Shown here piece after piece: positions 5,165-12,131 of a stretch of DNA of 14,328 nucleotides. Position 1 is the first letter of the stretch; each line of letters starts with the position of its first letter. A model generated the notes under the pieces. The model was not told where the DNA came from. It did no database searches and saw nothing but the letters and a program-made list of their open reading frames with translations. The stretch spans positions 1-14,328 of the forward strand of contig JAITJP010000176.1 in the NCBI GenBank assembly GCA_031278835.1. Direction: 5' to 3'. The translations under genes were made by a program, and so were the position numbers. The stretch comes from Deltaproteobacteria bacterium. Its GTDB lineage: Bacteria; Desulfobacterota; Desulfarculia; Adiutricales; Adiutricaceae.

Positions 5165-7603
5165 CTAGATCCTGGCCGAGCGCCGGGAGCCGGGTAAGCG
5201 CCGGGGGCCGCGCCTAATGTGTCTGACCGGGCGGTGATGTTTCATGGGCTTAATGTAGTTTTTGTCCGGAAAAACTAAGTTTAAAAGGTCACTTATGTTA
5301 TCAACCGGCAAGAATTCAAGCTTTCGTTTTAAATTGGCCGGAATCTCGGCCACGTCTTCTAGATCTTTAAGGTTCTGGCGAGGAATGATGATCTTTTTAA
5401 CGCCAATGCGCAGGGCGGCCAGGGACTTTTCTTTTAAGCCGCCAATGGCCAGGATCTGGCCGCGCAGGGTGATTTCCCCGGTCATGGCCATGTCTCTGGG
5501 CACCGGGGTGCCGGTTAAGGCCGAGACCAGGGCCACCATCAGGGCCACCCCGGCCGAGGGGCCTTCCTTGGGCACGGCCCCTTCGGGCACGTGGATGTGG
5601 ATGTCCATTTCTTCGTAAAAATCTTTTTCCAGGCCCAGTTCCGAGGCGTGGACCCGGGCGTAGGCCAAAACCGTTTGGGCGCTCTCCTTCATGACCTCGC
5701 CCAGTTGGCCGGTTAGGGAGAGATTACCCTTACCGGGCATGGTCCGGACCTCGATATACATGATCTCGCCCCCGGCCTCGGTCCAGGCCAGACCAGTGGC
5801 CACGCCCGGCTGGCCATCGGCCAGTTTGGGTTCGTGGATGATCTCGGGCGGGCCCAGTAAGCGGTGGAGCTGGTTTTCGGTTATCCTAAAACGTTTGTTA
5901 TGACCCTCGGCCACCTTGCGGGCCACCTTGCGGCAAATAGCCGCTAGCTTTCGATCCAAACCCCTGAGGCCGGCCTCGTGAGTATAGGAAGAAATGATGG
6001 CTTTGATGGCGCTGTCCTGGAAGGTCAAGTCCCCGGGCTTGAGACCGTGATCGCGGATAAGCCTGGGCAGTAAATGTTTTTTGGAGATGGAGACTTTTTC
6101 CTCAGAGGTGTAACCGGATAGGGAAATTATCTCCATGCGATCTTCTAGGGCCTGGGGGATGGGATCCAAAAAGTTGGCCGTGGTAATGAACATGACCCGG
6201 GAGAGATCGAAGGGCAAATTCAAATAATGGTCGGAAAAGGAAGAGTTTTGTTCCGGGTCCAGGACTTCCAAAAGGGCCGAGGCCGGATCGCCCCTAAAGT
6301 CGTTACCGATCTTATCGACCTCGTCTAGCATAAAGACCGGGTTGGAAGATCCGGCCGCCTTTAAGCCTTGAATGATCCGGCCAGGCAGGGCCCCGATATA
6401 GGTGCGCCGATGGCCCCTTATCTCGGCCTCGTCTTTCATGCCGCCCAGAGACAAGCGGACAAACTTGCGGCCCATGGCCTTGGCGATGGACTGGCCCAGA
6501 CTAGTTTTGCCCACGCCCGGAGGTCCCAGAAAGCAGATTATGGGGCCCTTTTGGCGGTGACTAAGTTTCATGACGGCCAAGTACTCCAAGATGCGATCCT
6601 TAACTTTTTTTAAGTTGTAATGGTCGGCGTCCAGGATCTTTTTGGCCTGGGCCAGATCGAGATGATCGCGGGTAGTCACCGACCAAGGCAGCTCGACTAT
6701 CCAGTCCAGATAGGACCTAATGATGGAGGCCTCGGCGGCGTCCTGGTGCATCCACTCGAGTCTGGATAATTGCTTGGCCGCTTCCATGGCCACGTCTTTG
6801 GGCAAATGGGCCTTTTGAAATTTGGCCTTGTACTCGTTGGCCTCGTCGTCTCGATCGATGCCGTCGCCCAGCTCTCGCTTAATCAGCCTTAACTGCTCTC
6901 GCAAGAAAAATTCTTTCTGGGTCTTGTCCATCTCCTCTCGGGCTTCGGAATCAAGCTTGGCTTGCATGGCGCTGACTTTGACTTCCTGGGCCAAAATGGC
7001 GTTAACCAATTGCAGCCGAACCATGGGGTCGGTGGCTTCCAAGACTTTTTGGGCTTCCTCGATTTTGACCCGAATGTTACTGATGACCAGATCGGCCAAA
7101 CGGCCGGGCTCGTCAATGCCCTCCAATAGGCCGACGATCTCTTCGCTCAAAACGTCCCTAAGCAATAAAATTTTCTGGCTCTGCTCTCGAACGTTTCGCA
7201 TCAAAGCCTCAAGCTCAACGGAATCCTCGGGTACCTGGTCTTCCTCCATGGCTTCCAAGGTCACCTTCATATAGGCCTCAGTTTCGGTAAACTCGACTAT
7301 CCTGGCTTTGGCCAGTCCCTGAACCAAGATCTTCATCCGGCCGTCGGGCATCTTCATCTGACGGATGATCTGGGCCACCGTGCCCACCCGATAGAGGCCC
7401 TCGGGCCCGGGAAACTCGTCTCTTTGTTCCCTTTGGGCCACGACCAAAAGTTGCTTCGAGCCGCTCCAAGCCGCTTCAATGGCGGCCACCGACTTGTCTC
7501 GCCCAATATACAAGGGCAAAATCATATCGGTAAAGATGACCACGTCTCTGACGGCCAAAAGCGGCAGTTCTTTTTCTATTTCGAAATCGTTCTTTTCTAC
7601 CAT
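5165..7603 (-). CDS. lon: ATP-dependent protease Lon (LonA type)
   Basis: Lon is the cytoplasmic AAA+ serine protease that degrades misfolded proteins and specific regulators. The 812-residue protein begins with the substrate-binding LAN domain (ELPLLAVRDVVIF from residue 12), then a helical region, the AAA+ module with Walker A GPPGVGKT (360-367) and the peptidase domain. The catalytic dyad is S683 (in EGPSAGV) and K726 (in GGLKEK). Each site sits four residues beyond its E. coli counterpart, so the core is intact. The C-terminus carries an extra tail of about 32 residues (781-812) rich in arginine and histidine, absent from E. coli Lon. The ATG at 7601-7603 has no ideal ribosome binding site; GAGGTG at 7622-7617 is rather far away. 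Upstream lie a possible heat-shock promoter and three tandem repeats. The transcript likely ends at the terminator at 4950-4988. Confidence 0.97.
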   Translation of the reverse strand: MVEKNDFEIEKELPLLAVRDVVIFTDMILPLYIGRDKSVAAIEAAWSGSKQLLVVAQREQRDEFPGPEGLYRVGTVAQIIRQMKMPDGRMKILVQGLAKARIVEFTETEAYMKVTLEAMEEDQVPEDSVELEALMRNVREQSQKILLLRDVLSEEIVGLLEGIDEPGRLADLVISNIRVKIEEAQKVLEATDPMVRLQLVNAILAQEVKVSAMQAKLDSEAREEMDKTQKEFFLREQLRLIKRELGDGIDRDDEANEYKAKFQKAHLPKDVAMEAAKQLSRLEWMHQDAAEASIIRSYLDWIVELPWSVTTRDHLDLAQAKKILDADHYNLKKVKDRILEYLAVMKLSHRQKGPIICFLGPPGVGKTSLGQSIAKAMGRKFVRLSLGGMKDEAEIRGHRRTYIGALPGRIIQGLKAAGSSNPVFMLDEVDKIGNDFRGDPASALLEVLDPEQNSSFSDHYLNLPFDLSRVMFITTANFLDPIPQALEDRMEIISLSGYTSEEKVSISKKHLLPRLIRDHGLKPGDLTFQDSAIKAIISSYTHEAGLRGLDRKLAAICRKVARKVAEGHNKRFRITENQLHRLLGPPEIIHEPKLADGQPGVATGLAWTEAGGEIMYIEVRTMPGKGNLSLTGQLGEVMKESAQTVLAYARVHASELGLEKDFYEEMDIHIHVPEGAVPKEGPSAGVALMVALVSALTGTPVPRDMAMTGEITLRGQILAIGGLKEKSLAALRIGVKKIIIPRQNLKDLEDVAEIPANLKRKLEFLPVDNISDLLNLVFPDKNYIKPMKHHRPVRHIRRGPRRLPGSRRSARI

Positions 7604-7626
7604 ACCTAAAGGCTGGCACCTCGCGA

Positions 7627-7651
7627 ATTAGGGGTGAAGGGGAAGCTCAAG
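7627..7651 (-). promoter_or_regulatory. Possible sigma-32-like promoter of lon
   Basis: On the minus strand CTTGAG (7651-7646) is followed 11 bases later by CCCCTAAT (7634-7627), resembling the heat-shock pattern CTTGAA with CCCCATNT. The gap is at or below the short end of the usual range, and the implied start would leave a leader of under 20 nt. Lon is a classical heat-shock gene, which makes the match plausible but not secure. Confidence 0.25.
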
Positions 7652-7770
7652 CCCTGACTAAATTAACCTGGCCGAAAAAACCCGGCCAAGCCCTGACTAA
7701 ATTAACCTGGCCGAAAAAAAAACCCGGCCAAGCCCTGACTAAACTAACCTGGCCGAAAAAAAACCCGGCC
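7649..7770. repeat. Three tandem 39-42-bp repeats upstream of lon
   Basis: Units run 7649-7687, 7688-7729 and 7730-7770. All share AAGCCCTGACTAAA, then CCTGGCCG, a poly-A run and CCCGGCC. They differ only in A-run length (6, 9 and 8) and one T-to-C change. Each unit contains a hairpin, GGCCG against CGGCC, with the A-run in its loop. The array directly abuts the candidate lon promoter. The near identity of units suggests recent duplication or selection for repeated binding sites. It is not a CRISPR: there are no spacers. Confidence 0.9.
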
Positions 7771-8191
7771 AAGACTTTAGCCAATTAGGCTTAGATTAAA
7801 AAGTCTCCGAGCCTGAGCTGAATAATGATATCAAGTCATTTGGTTAAAAGCAAACCCGGCCCAGCCCGGCTTCTAAGCCAAAGACCAGGACAAATGCCCA
7901 TAGCTTAGCTTTAAAATTTTCCAAAAATCAATAAACCAGCCCAAGTATCTATTTTACCTCTCAAACCGATACAAAAAATTTTATCTTTAAAATTTAAACT
8001 AAAAATACCCCCCAAGTTTAACCTTAACTCTCAATTTTTTATCTGACTGGTTTAATTTTTCTTTTTAAACAACTGACAATTTTAATTAAATATTTACGCT
8101 TAATAATCTTAAATATTTCCCCAAGCCCCCACCTTTATCTATGAAAAAACCACCTTTCCAGTTTAATATCACCTATTAAGCGATTTTAAAC

Positions 8192-8219
8192 AAAAATCAG
8201 GGCCCGGGGCCTGATTTTT
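8192..8219. terminator. Orphan bidirectional intrinsic terminator
   Basis: AAAAATCAGG (8192-8201) pairs with CCTGATTTTT (8210-8219) around a short GC-rich loop. The A and T flanks supply a T-run on both strands, so it can stop transcription in either direction. The nearest annotated genes start about 590 bp to the left (lon) and 630 bp to the right (hup), and both are transcribed away from it. Confidence 0.7.
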
Positions 8220-8770
8220 GGCTCTGGCTCGACTTGGTCATTAAAAGACCCTAATGGCAGGCTAAGCCAGCCTGGGGCCCCAATTATGAAGTGACTTTAC
8301 CAACTTGTAATAAAAATTACCTAGTAATTTCTAACTAATTCTAATTTTAAGTTAGTTTAACTAAGAAAATGACTAGTTATGAATTATTAAAGTTGAAATT
8401 ATTATCTATTTTTTAAAAACGATCTAGATTTTTTATTGTTATTTTCCTAGCATTAAATGAGAAGGGCTTTACTCAAAGCCAGACCCGGTCAGAGCGAAAT
8501 TAAAATTTGTATATTCATATAGTTATAAAGGAGATGGCCATAAAATAAGCCCGGAACGACTGAGGCTGGGCCAGGGCTGTAAAATTTTCAAATTTTCTTA
8601 GAAAAAATTCCCCAAAATCGAATATTCCCCTTGACCCCACAGGCGAAATGGACTATAAACTTAAATCACGCTTGCCGGATCGCTATCCAAAAAGTCACCG
8701 CCGCGATTCTATGCTTATTGAACGACAAATATCATATTTTCACAAGAAAATTTAATATATACAAGTTTAC

Positions 8771-8816
8771 CGTCTAAATCTCTAGACGATCGCAAAACTT
8801 TGATTTCAAGTTTTGC
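8771..8816 (+). promoter_or_regulatory. Two hairpins in the hup leader
   Basis: CGTCTA (8771-8776) pairs with TAGACG (8783-8788). GCAAAACTT (8792-8800) pairs perfectly with AAGTTTTGC (8808-8816) around seven bases. The second stem ends 17 bases before the ribosome binding site at 8834-8839. They could influence mRNA stability or translation of this abundant protein. The upstream AT-rich block (8730-8765) probably holds the promoter, but I could not choose boxes with confidence. Confidence 0.5.
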
Positions 8817-8848
8817 AAACTAACCACCTTTTGAAAGGATTTTCAACT

Positions 8849-9121
8849 ATGACTAAAGCCGAACTGGTAGCCAAGCTGGCCGAGGACACCGAACTGACCC
8901 AAGCCCAGGCCACCAAAGCCATCAACGGTCTCATCGCCATCTTGGGCGACGAGATCAGAACCTCTGGAACCATCTCCTTGGCCGGTCTGGGCTCCTTCAC
9001 CCTGGTCGAAAGGGCCGCTCGTCGGGGCTTTAACCCCAAAACCAAGGAGCCCATCAAGATCGCCGCCTCCAAGACGGTCAAGTTTAGGGTAGCCAAGGCC
9101 CTAAAGGATTCCATCAACTAA
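8849..9121 (+). CDS. hup: HU-family histone-like DNA-binding protein
   Basis: HU binds and bends DNA as a dimer, compacts the nucleoid and supports repair, recombination and promoter architecture. The 90-residue product begins MTKAELVAKLAED and has the helical dimer core, the GLGSFTLVERAARRGFNP entry to the beta arm, the arm-tip KTKEPIKI and the closing KTVKFRVAKALK. This is the full HU length with the signature intact. A longer open frame starts at 8813, but AAAGGA at 8834-8839 is a well placed ribosome binding site for the ATG at 8849. The gene is followed within 13 bp by the rpoZ-side promoter. No terminator separates the two, so some read-through is likely. Confidence 0.97.
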   Translation: MTKAELVAKLAEDTELTQAQATKAINGLIAILGDEIRTSGTISLAGLGSFTLVERAARRGFNPKTKEPIKIAASKTVKFRVAKALKDSIN

Positions 9122-9133
9122 AACTAATTTCGC

Positions 9134-9162
9134 TTGAAAATGCCCGGTTTTTCTGGTATAAG
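9134..9162 (+). promoter_or_regulatory. Sigma-70 promoter driving the rpoZ leader
   Basis: TTGAAA (9134-9139) and TATAAG (9157-9162) are separated by exactly 17 bp. This is one of the two best promoters in the window. Transcription would begin near 9169, about 280 nt ahead of the rpoZ ATG. Confidence 0.72.
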
Positions 9163-9302
9163 TACCAATTGGCGGCCTCGACCATAAGTTAAGAGCTTGC
9201 CAGGCTTTGACCAGAGGAGCCTTTAGCCTTCCCAGTAGTGGGCCAAAAAAGCCCGGCCGCTTGAAGCTGAGGCGCCCTAAACCGATCGAGCGCGATTATT
9301 TC

Positions 9303-9435
9303 CCGTTCCTTGTTTGAACGGCCTAACCAAATCAAGCACCTTGGCCCAGTCAAATCTCCTTCGCGCCTTTTATCTGTCCTGACTGGGCCGGCGATGACCA
9401 AAAGCCCCGCTGGGCCATTCCCGAGCCGGGCTTTT
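9303..9435 (+). promoter_or_regulatory. Structured leader RNA upstream of rpoZ
   Basis: Three hairpins are visible in order. CCGTTC (9303-9308) pairs with GAACGG (9316-9321). GGCCCAGTCA (9343-9352) pairs perfectly with TGACTGGGCC (9380-9389). AAAAGCCC (9400-9407) pairs with GGGCTTTT (9428-9435), extended inward past one mismatch by GCT/AGC. The last stem ends in TTTT and stops 15 bases before the ATG, so it looks terminator-like and lies against the weak ribosome binding site. No named RNA family was recognised. Confidence 0.55.
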
Positions 9436-9449
9436 CTGAGAGAAAAAAA

Positions 9450-9725
9450 ATGGCCAGAGTGACTATCGAAGACTGTCTGGAAAAGGTTGAGAACCGTTTC
9501 CTCCTGGTTCACCTTGCCGCCGAAAGGGCCAGGCAGCTGAAAAAAGGGGCTAGGCCTTTAAGCCCCAGAAAAAACAAAGAAGTGGTCTTGGCCCTTAGGG
9601 AGATTGCCGACGGTTACATCACCATCAATAACGTCCGAGACTTCGAGCCCTTAACCTCCGATGACGTCGATCCGGTCATCGATCTGGTTGACGACGGTCA
9701 AATTCTGACCATTATGGACGAATGA
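9450..9725 (+). CDS. rpoZ: DNA-directed RNA polymerase omega subunit
   Basis: Omega helps assemble and stabilise the beta-prime subunit of RNA polymerase and, in many Proteobacteria, forms part of a ppGpp site. The 91-residue protein reads [29 protein letters not shown] and [14 protein letters not shown], all standard omega motifs, followed by an acidic C-terminal tail. The usual N-terminal MAR, needed in the E. coli ppGpp pocket, is kept. The only ribosome binding site candidate is GAGAG (9438-9442), just after the terminator-like leader stem. In many Proteobacteria rpoZ neighbours gmk or spoT; here it stands alone, ending in its own terminator. Confidence 0.96.
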   Translation: MARVTIEDCLEKVENRFLLVHLAAERARQLKKGARPLSPRKNKEVVLALREIADGYITINNVRDFEPLTSDDVDPVIDLVDDGQILTIMDE

Positions 9726-9731
9726 TTTCCA

Positions 9732-9776
9732 GCCCAAGGCCACCGGAAAAATTCTCGGTGGCCTTGGGCCATTTTT
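9732..9776 (+). terminator. Strong intrinsic terminator of rpoZ
   Basis: GCCCAAGGCCACCG (9732-9745) pairs perfectly over 14 bp with 9756-9769 around a ten-base A-rich loop and is followed by TTTTT (9772-9776). It begins six bases after the stop codon. Confidence 0.93.
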
Positions 9777-10135
9777 CCGCCCCACTGCCCTGCCCAGCCC
9801 AGCTAGCCGCTAGCTTGGGCCCCCAGGCCCGCCCAGCCCTTTTGGCCAAAAGTTTCCCGCCGCGCCTTTTTATCCCTTCATTAAAATAAAGATCGATATT
9901 TTAATTTCAAAACAAATTATTTTTAATTTTCAAGCCCCCATTAGACTTTAATATTAAATAAACAAAACGATTTTAACTATTTAATGAAGTTATCATCGTC
10001 AAAGTCCCTTGGTAATATTCCCAGCCTGCTTATAGAAGGGCTTGAATGGACCGGGCAAACCTTGTAAAATTGTTAAATCAGCCCGGTGAACAAAAATTGA
10101 GCAAAAAGACTGAACTTAAAGTATAGCTAATGGCC

Positions 10136-10226
10136 TTATTATAACTAGAGTGAAATGGTCAAAATATATTATTGTCACAAAGTACAGGTAATATATTTAT
10201 TATAGCTGGATTGAAATTGTCAAAAT
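10136..10226 (+). repeat. Pair of 30-bp direct repeats upstream of the TatA-like gene
   Basis: Copy one is 10136-10165 and copy two is 10197-10226, with a 61-bp period. They agree at 26 of 30 positions, including TTATTATA at the left, TGAAAT in the middle and GTCAAAAT at the right. The second copy runs into the inverted repeat over the -35 box. Spacing close to six helical turns and the position before a promoter suggest paired regulator binding sites. Confidence 0.7.
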
Positions 10227-10268
10227 TAATAAAAATTTTGACAGTATCAATTTTCTGTAGAATATATT
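10218..10268 (+). promoter_or_regulatory. Promoter with operator-like inverted repeat for the TatA-like gene
   Basis: TGTCAAAATT (10218-10227) and AATTTTGACA (10234-10243) form a perfect 10-bp inverted repeat. Its right arm contains a consensus -35 box, TTGACA (10238-10243). Possible -10 boxes are TATATT (10263-10268, 19-bp spacing) or the poorer AATATA (10261-10266, 17-bp spacing). A dimeric protein on the repeat would block or recruit polymerase here. Confidence 0.5.
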
Positions 10269-10358
10269 AGATATTTTTATAAAATATTATCGTGTTCTAT
10301 TTGTTTTAACTTTTTATAAATATCTTTACGATATTTTCAATCATAAGCTGGAGGTTTT

Positions 10359-10508
10359 ATGGGACAGTACACCGTTTGGGAATTATTCATTATTCTCTTA
10401 TTGATAGCTATAATCTTCGGCTTTAACCAGTTCCTGGCCTTTCTAAAGCGCCCCAAAGTTACCGGTCCTAGCCAAGAAAGCCCCACCAAGCCAGAAGAAA
10501 ATCTATAA
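10359..10508 (+). CDS. TatA/TatE-like 49-residue single-pass membrane protein
   Basis: This short gene has an excellent ribosome binding site (GGAGG, 10350-10354). The product starts MGQYTVWELFIILLLIA, continues IIFGFNQFLAFLKRPKV and ends in a polar tail rich in Pro, Lys and Glu. Aligned without gaps to E. coli TatA (which begins MGGISIWQLL) it keeps W7, a polar residue at position 8 (E here, Q there), a transmembrane run at 9-19 and the F20-G21 hinge, followed by a short amphipathic segment. TatA forms the membrane pore-like assembly of the twin-arginine export system. The protein is shorter than TatE (67 residues) and lacks the usual KKLP after the hinge, so it may be a specialised, degenerate or merely look-alike protein. 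No tatB or tatC is nearby. An unrelated small membrane protein remains possible. Confidence 0.7.
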   Translation: MGQYTVWELFIILLLIAIIFGFNQFLAFLKRPKVTGPSQESPTKPEENL

Positions 10509-10631
10509 AAGAGCTATTTTAATCTTGATTAGCCAGGTCAAGCTTAAGGAATCTCTTTTATCCAGATTAAGATCGATCCTTTCATAAAAAATATCTAATA
10601 TAAAAGACTATATTTACTAAATAAGGCCGCC

Positions 10632-12092
10632 ATGTCCACCTTAATGATCCAGGGCACCACTTCGGACGCCGGAAAAAGCACCTTGGTGGCCGGTATCTGT
10701 CGCTTTTTGTACCGCCGCGGGCTTCAGATCGCCCCTTTTAAGCCCCAGAACATGGCCTTAAATAGCGCGGTCACCGTTGAGGGCGGCGAGATCGGCCGGG
10801 CCCAGGCCGTTCAGGCCCAGGCGGCCGGGCTGACCCCCATGGTTGACATGAATCCGGTCTTGCTTAAGCCCAACTCCGAAACCGGCTCCCAGGTCATCAT
10901 CCAAGGTAAAGCCGTGACCGAGATGGAGGCCCGGGCTTACCACGCTTACAAGCCCCTGGCCCAGAAGGCCGTTTTGGACTCTTACCAAAAGCTCTCCTCG
11001 CGATTTAAACACCTCATCGTTGAGGGGGCCGGCAGTCCGGCTGAGATCAATTTGCGCCAAGGCGACATCGCCAACATGGGTTTTGCCGAGGCCGTGGACT
11101 GCCCGGTGCTGCTGGTGGCCGACATCGAACGGGGCGGGGTTTTCGCCCACCTGGCCGGCACGACCATGGTTTTGTCCGAAAGCGAGCGCCACCGGGTCAA
11201 GGGTTTTGTCATTAACCGCTTTCGGGGTGATCTGAGCATCTTGGAACCGGGCCTTGATTGGCTAAGCAATTACACGGGCAAACCGGTCTTGGGCGTTTTG
11301 CCCTATCTGGTGGGTTTTCACTTGGAAGCCGAGGACGCCATTGACCGCCGGCAATCCGACAAACAAGCCCAGACCCTCAAAGTGGTGGTCCCGGTCACGC
11401 CCAGAATCAGTAACCATACTGACTTTGACCCCCTGCGCCTTAACCCCCAGGTGGAAGTATTTTTCGTAAAACCCGGCCAAGAGCCGCCCCCGGCCGATCT
11501 GATTGTCTTGGCCGGGTCTAAAAGCGTTCGCACGGATCTTAAATTCCTGCGCTCGGAGGGCTGGCCGGAACGGCTTAACCGGCACCTTCGTTACGGCGGC
11601 AAACTGCTGGGTCTTTGCGGCGGCTACCAGATGTTGGGCCGGGTTATTAAGGATCCCCTGGGCTTGGAATCGGCCCCGGGCGATAGCCCGGGACTGGGCT
11701 TTTTGGACCTGGAAACCAGACTGGAGCCGGAAAAGCAGCTCCTAAACGCCAAAGCCACCTTGACCTTGGAAAACAAAGAAGTGACCGGCTATGAGATCCA
11801 CGCCGGGGTCACCTCCGGACCCGACCTAGCCAGGCCCTTTCTGACTAAGGCTAACGGCCAGCCCGACGGGGCCTTTAGTCAAGACAACCAAGTGGCTGGA
11901 ACTTATTTACACGGCCTTTTTGAGAGCCCGGAAGGGGCCAAAACCATCCTAAGCTGGGCCGGCCTAAAACAAGCCAAAAGTCTCGATTACCATGAAATCA
12001 GGGAACGAGAAATTAACCGTTTGGCTGATTTGGTTGAAAAACACCTTGACACTAATTTTATTCTCTCGCTTTTGGGAGAAAAAATCGACTAA
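10632..12092 (+). CDS. cobQ: Cobyric acid synthase CobQ/CbiP
   Basis: This enzyme amidates adenosylcobyrinic acid a,c-diamide at the b, d, e and g side chains, using glutamine and ATP, late in corrin-ring synthesis. The 486 residues show the dethiobiotin-synthetase-like ATP site GTTSDAGKS (8-16), [21 protein letters not shown] and the DIERGGVFA segment. A class I glutamine amidotransferase domain follows, with nucleophile C329 (LCGGYQML) and histidine H427 (TYLHGLFES). Length is normal for the family. The ribosome binding site is TAAGG (10622-10626), five bases before the ATG. No other cobamide gene is in the window and no B12-riboswitch box is seen upstream. The glycosyltransferase gene starts 39 bp after the stop and may share its transcript. 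Confidence 0.96.
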   Translation: MSTLMIQGTTSDAGKSTLVAGICRFLYRRGLQIAPFKPQNMALNSAVTVEGGEIGRAQAVQAQAAGLTPMVDMNPVLLKPNSETGSQVIIQGKAVTEMEARAYHAYKPLAQKAVLDSYQKLSSRFKHLIVEGAGSPAEINLRQGDIANMGFAEAVDCPVLLVADIERGGVFAHLAGTTMVLSESERHRVKGFVINRFRGDLSILEPGLDWLSNYTGKPVLGVLPYLVGFHLEAEDAIDRRQSDKQAQTLKVVVPVTPRISNHTDFDPLRLNPQVEVFFVKPGQEPPPADLIVLAGSKSVRTDLKFLRSEGWPERLNRHLRYGGKLLGLCGGYQMLGRVIKDPLGLESAPGDSPGLGFLDLETRLEPEKQLLNAKATLTLENKEVTGYEIHAGVTSGPDLARPFLTKANGQPDGAFSQDNQVAGTYLHGLFESPEGAKTILSWAGLKQAKSLDYHEIREREINRLADLVEKHLDTNFILSLLGEKID

Positions 12093-12131
12093 TTTTTTTT
12101 TAAAAACAAAAAAATAACACGAGTGTAAATA

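Larger units (their letters stand above)
7604..8848. other. 1.25-kb AT-rich gap between divergent lon and hup
   Basis: No gene is supported in this gap. Beyond the tandem repeats (7649-7770) it contains an AT-dominated stretch (about 7900-8190), a bidirectional terminator (8192-8219), small hairpins at 8258-8274 (CAGGCT/AGCCTG) and 8465-8480 (GGCTTT/AAAGCC), and the hup leader. A terminator with no gene on either side within 600 bp implies at least one unannotated transcript. Confidence 0.6.
9777..10358. other. 582-bp gap, GC-rich then AT-rich, before the TatA-like gene
   Basis: The first 100 bases are GC-rich. They contain a hairpin at 9797-9820 (GCCCAGCTAG with CTAGC, a bulged T, then TGGGC) and a perfect 14-bp palindrome CTTTTGGCCAAAAG at 9839-9852. 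From 9880 on the DNA is AT-rich and carries direct repeats, an operator-like inverted repeat and a likely promoter (separate entries). No gene is supported in the stretch. Confidence 0.6.

Noticed and set aside
7649..7770. CRISPR array
   Set aside because: The units are contiguous copies with no unique spacers, only three in number, and no cas gene is present.
8530..8549. Tiny leader peptide ATG GCC ATA AAA TAA after AAAGGAG
   Set aside because: The ribosome binding site would touch the ATG, and a four-codon frame in AT-rich DNA is expected by chance.
9189..9512. Minus-strand 107-codon open frame across the rpoZ leader and start
   Set aside because: It overlaps the rpoZ N-terminus and its promoter-leader region, has no recognisable motif, and looks like a shadow of GC-rich structured DNA.
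12076..12110. Terminator between cobQ and the glycosyltransferase
   Set aside because: There is a T-run, but the preceding A-rich bases give only a weak A-T stem and no GC hairpin.
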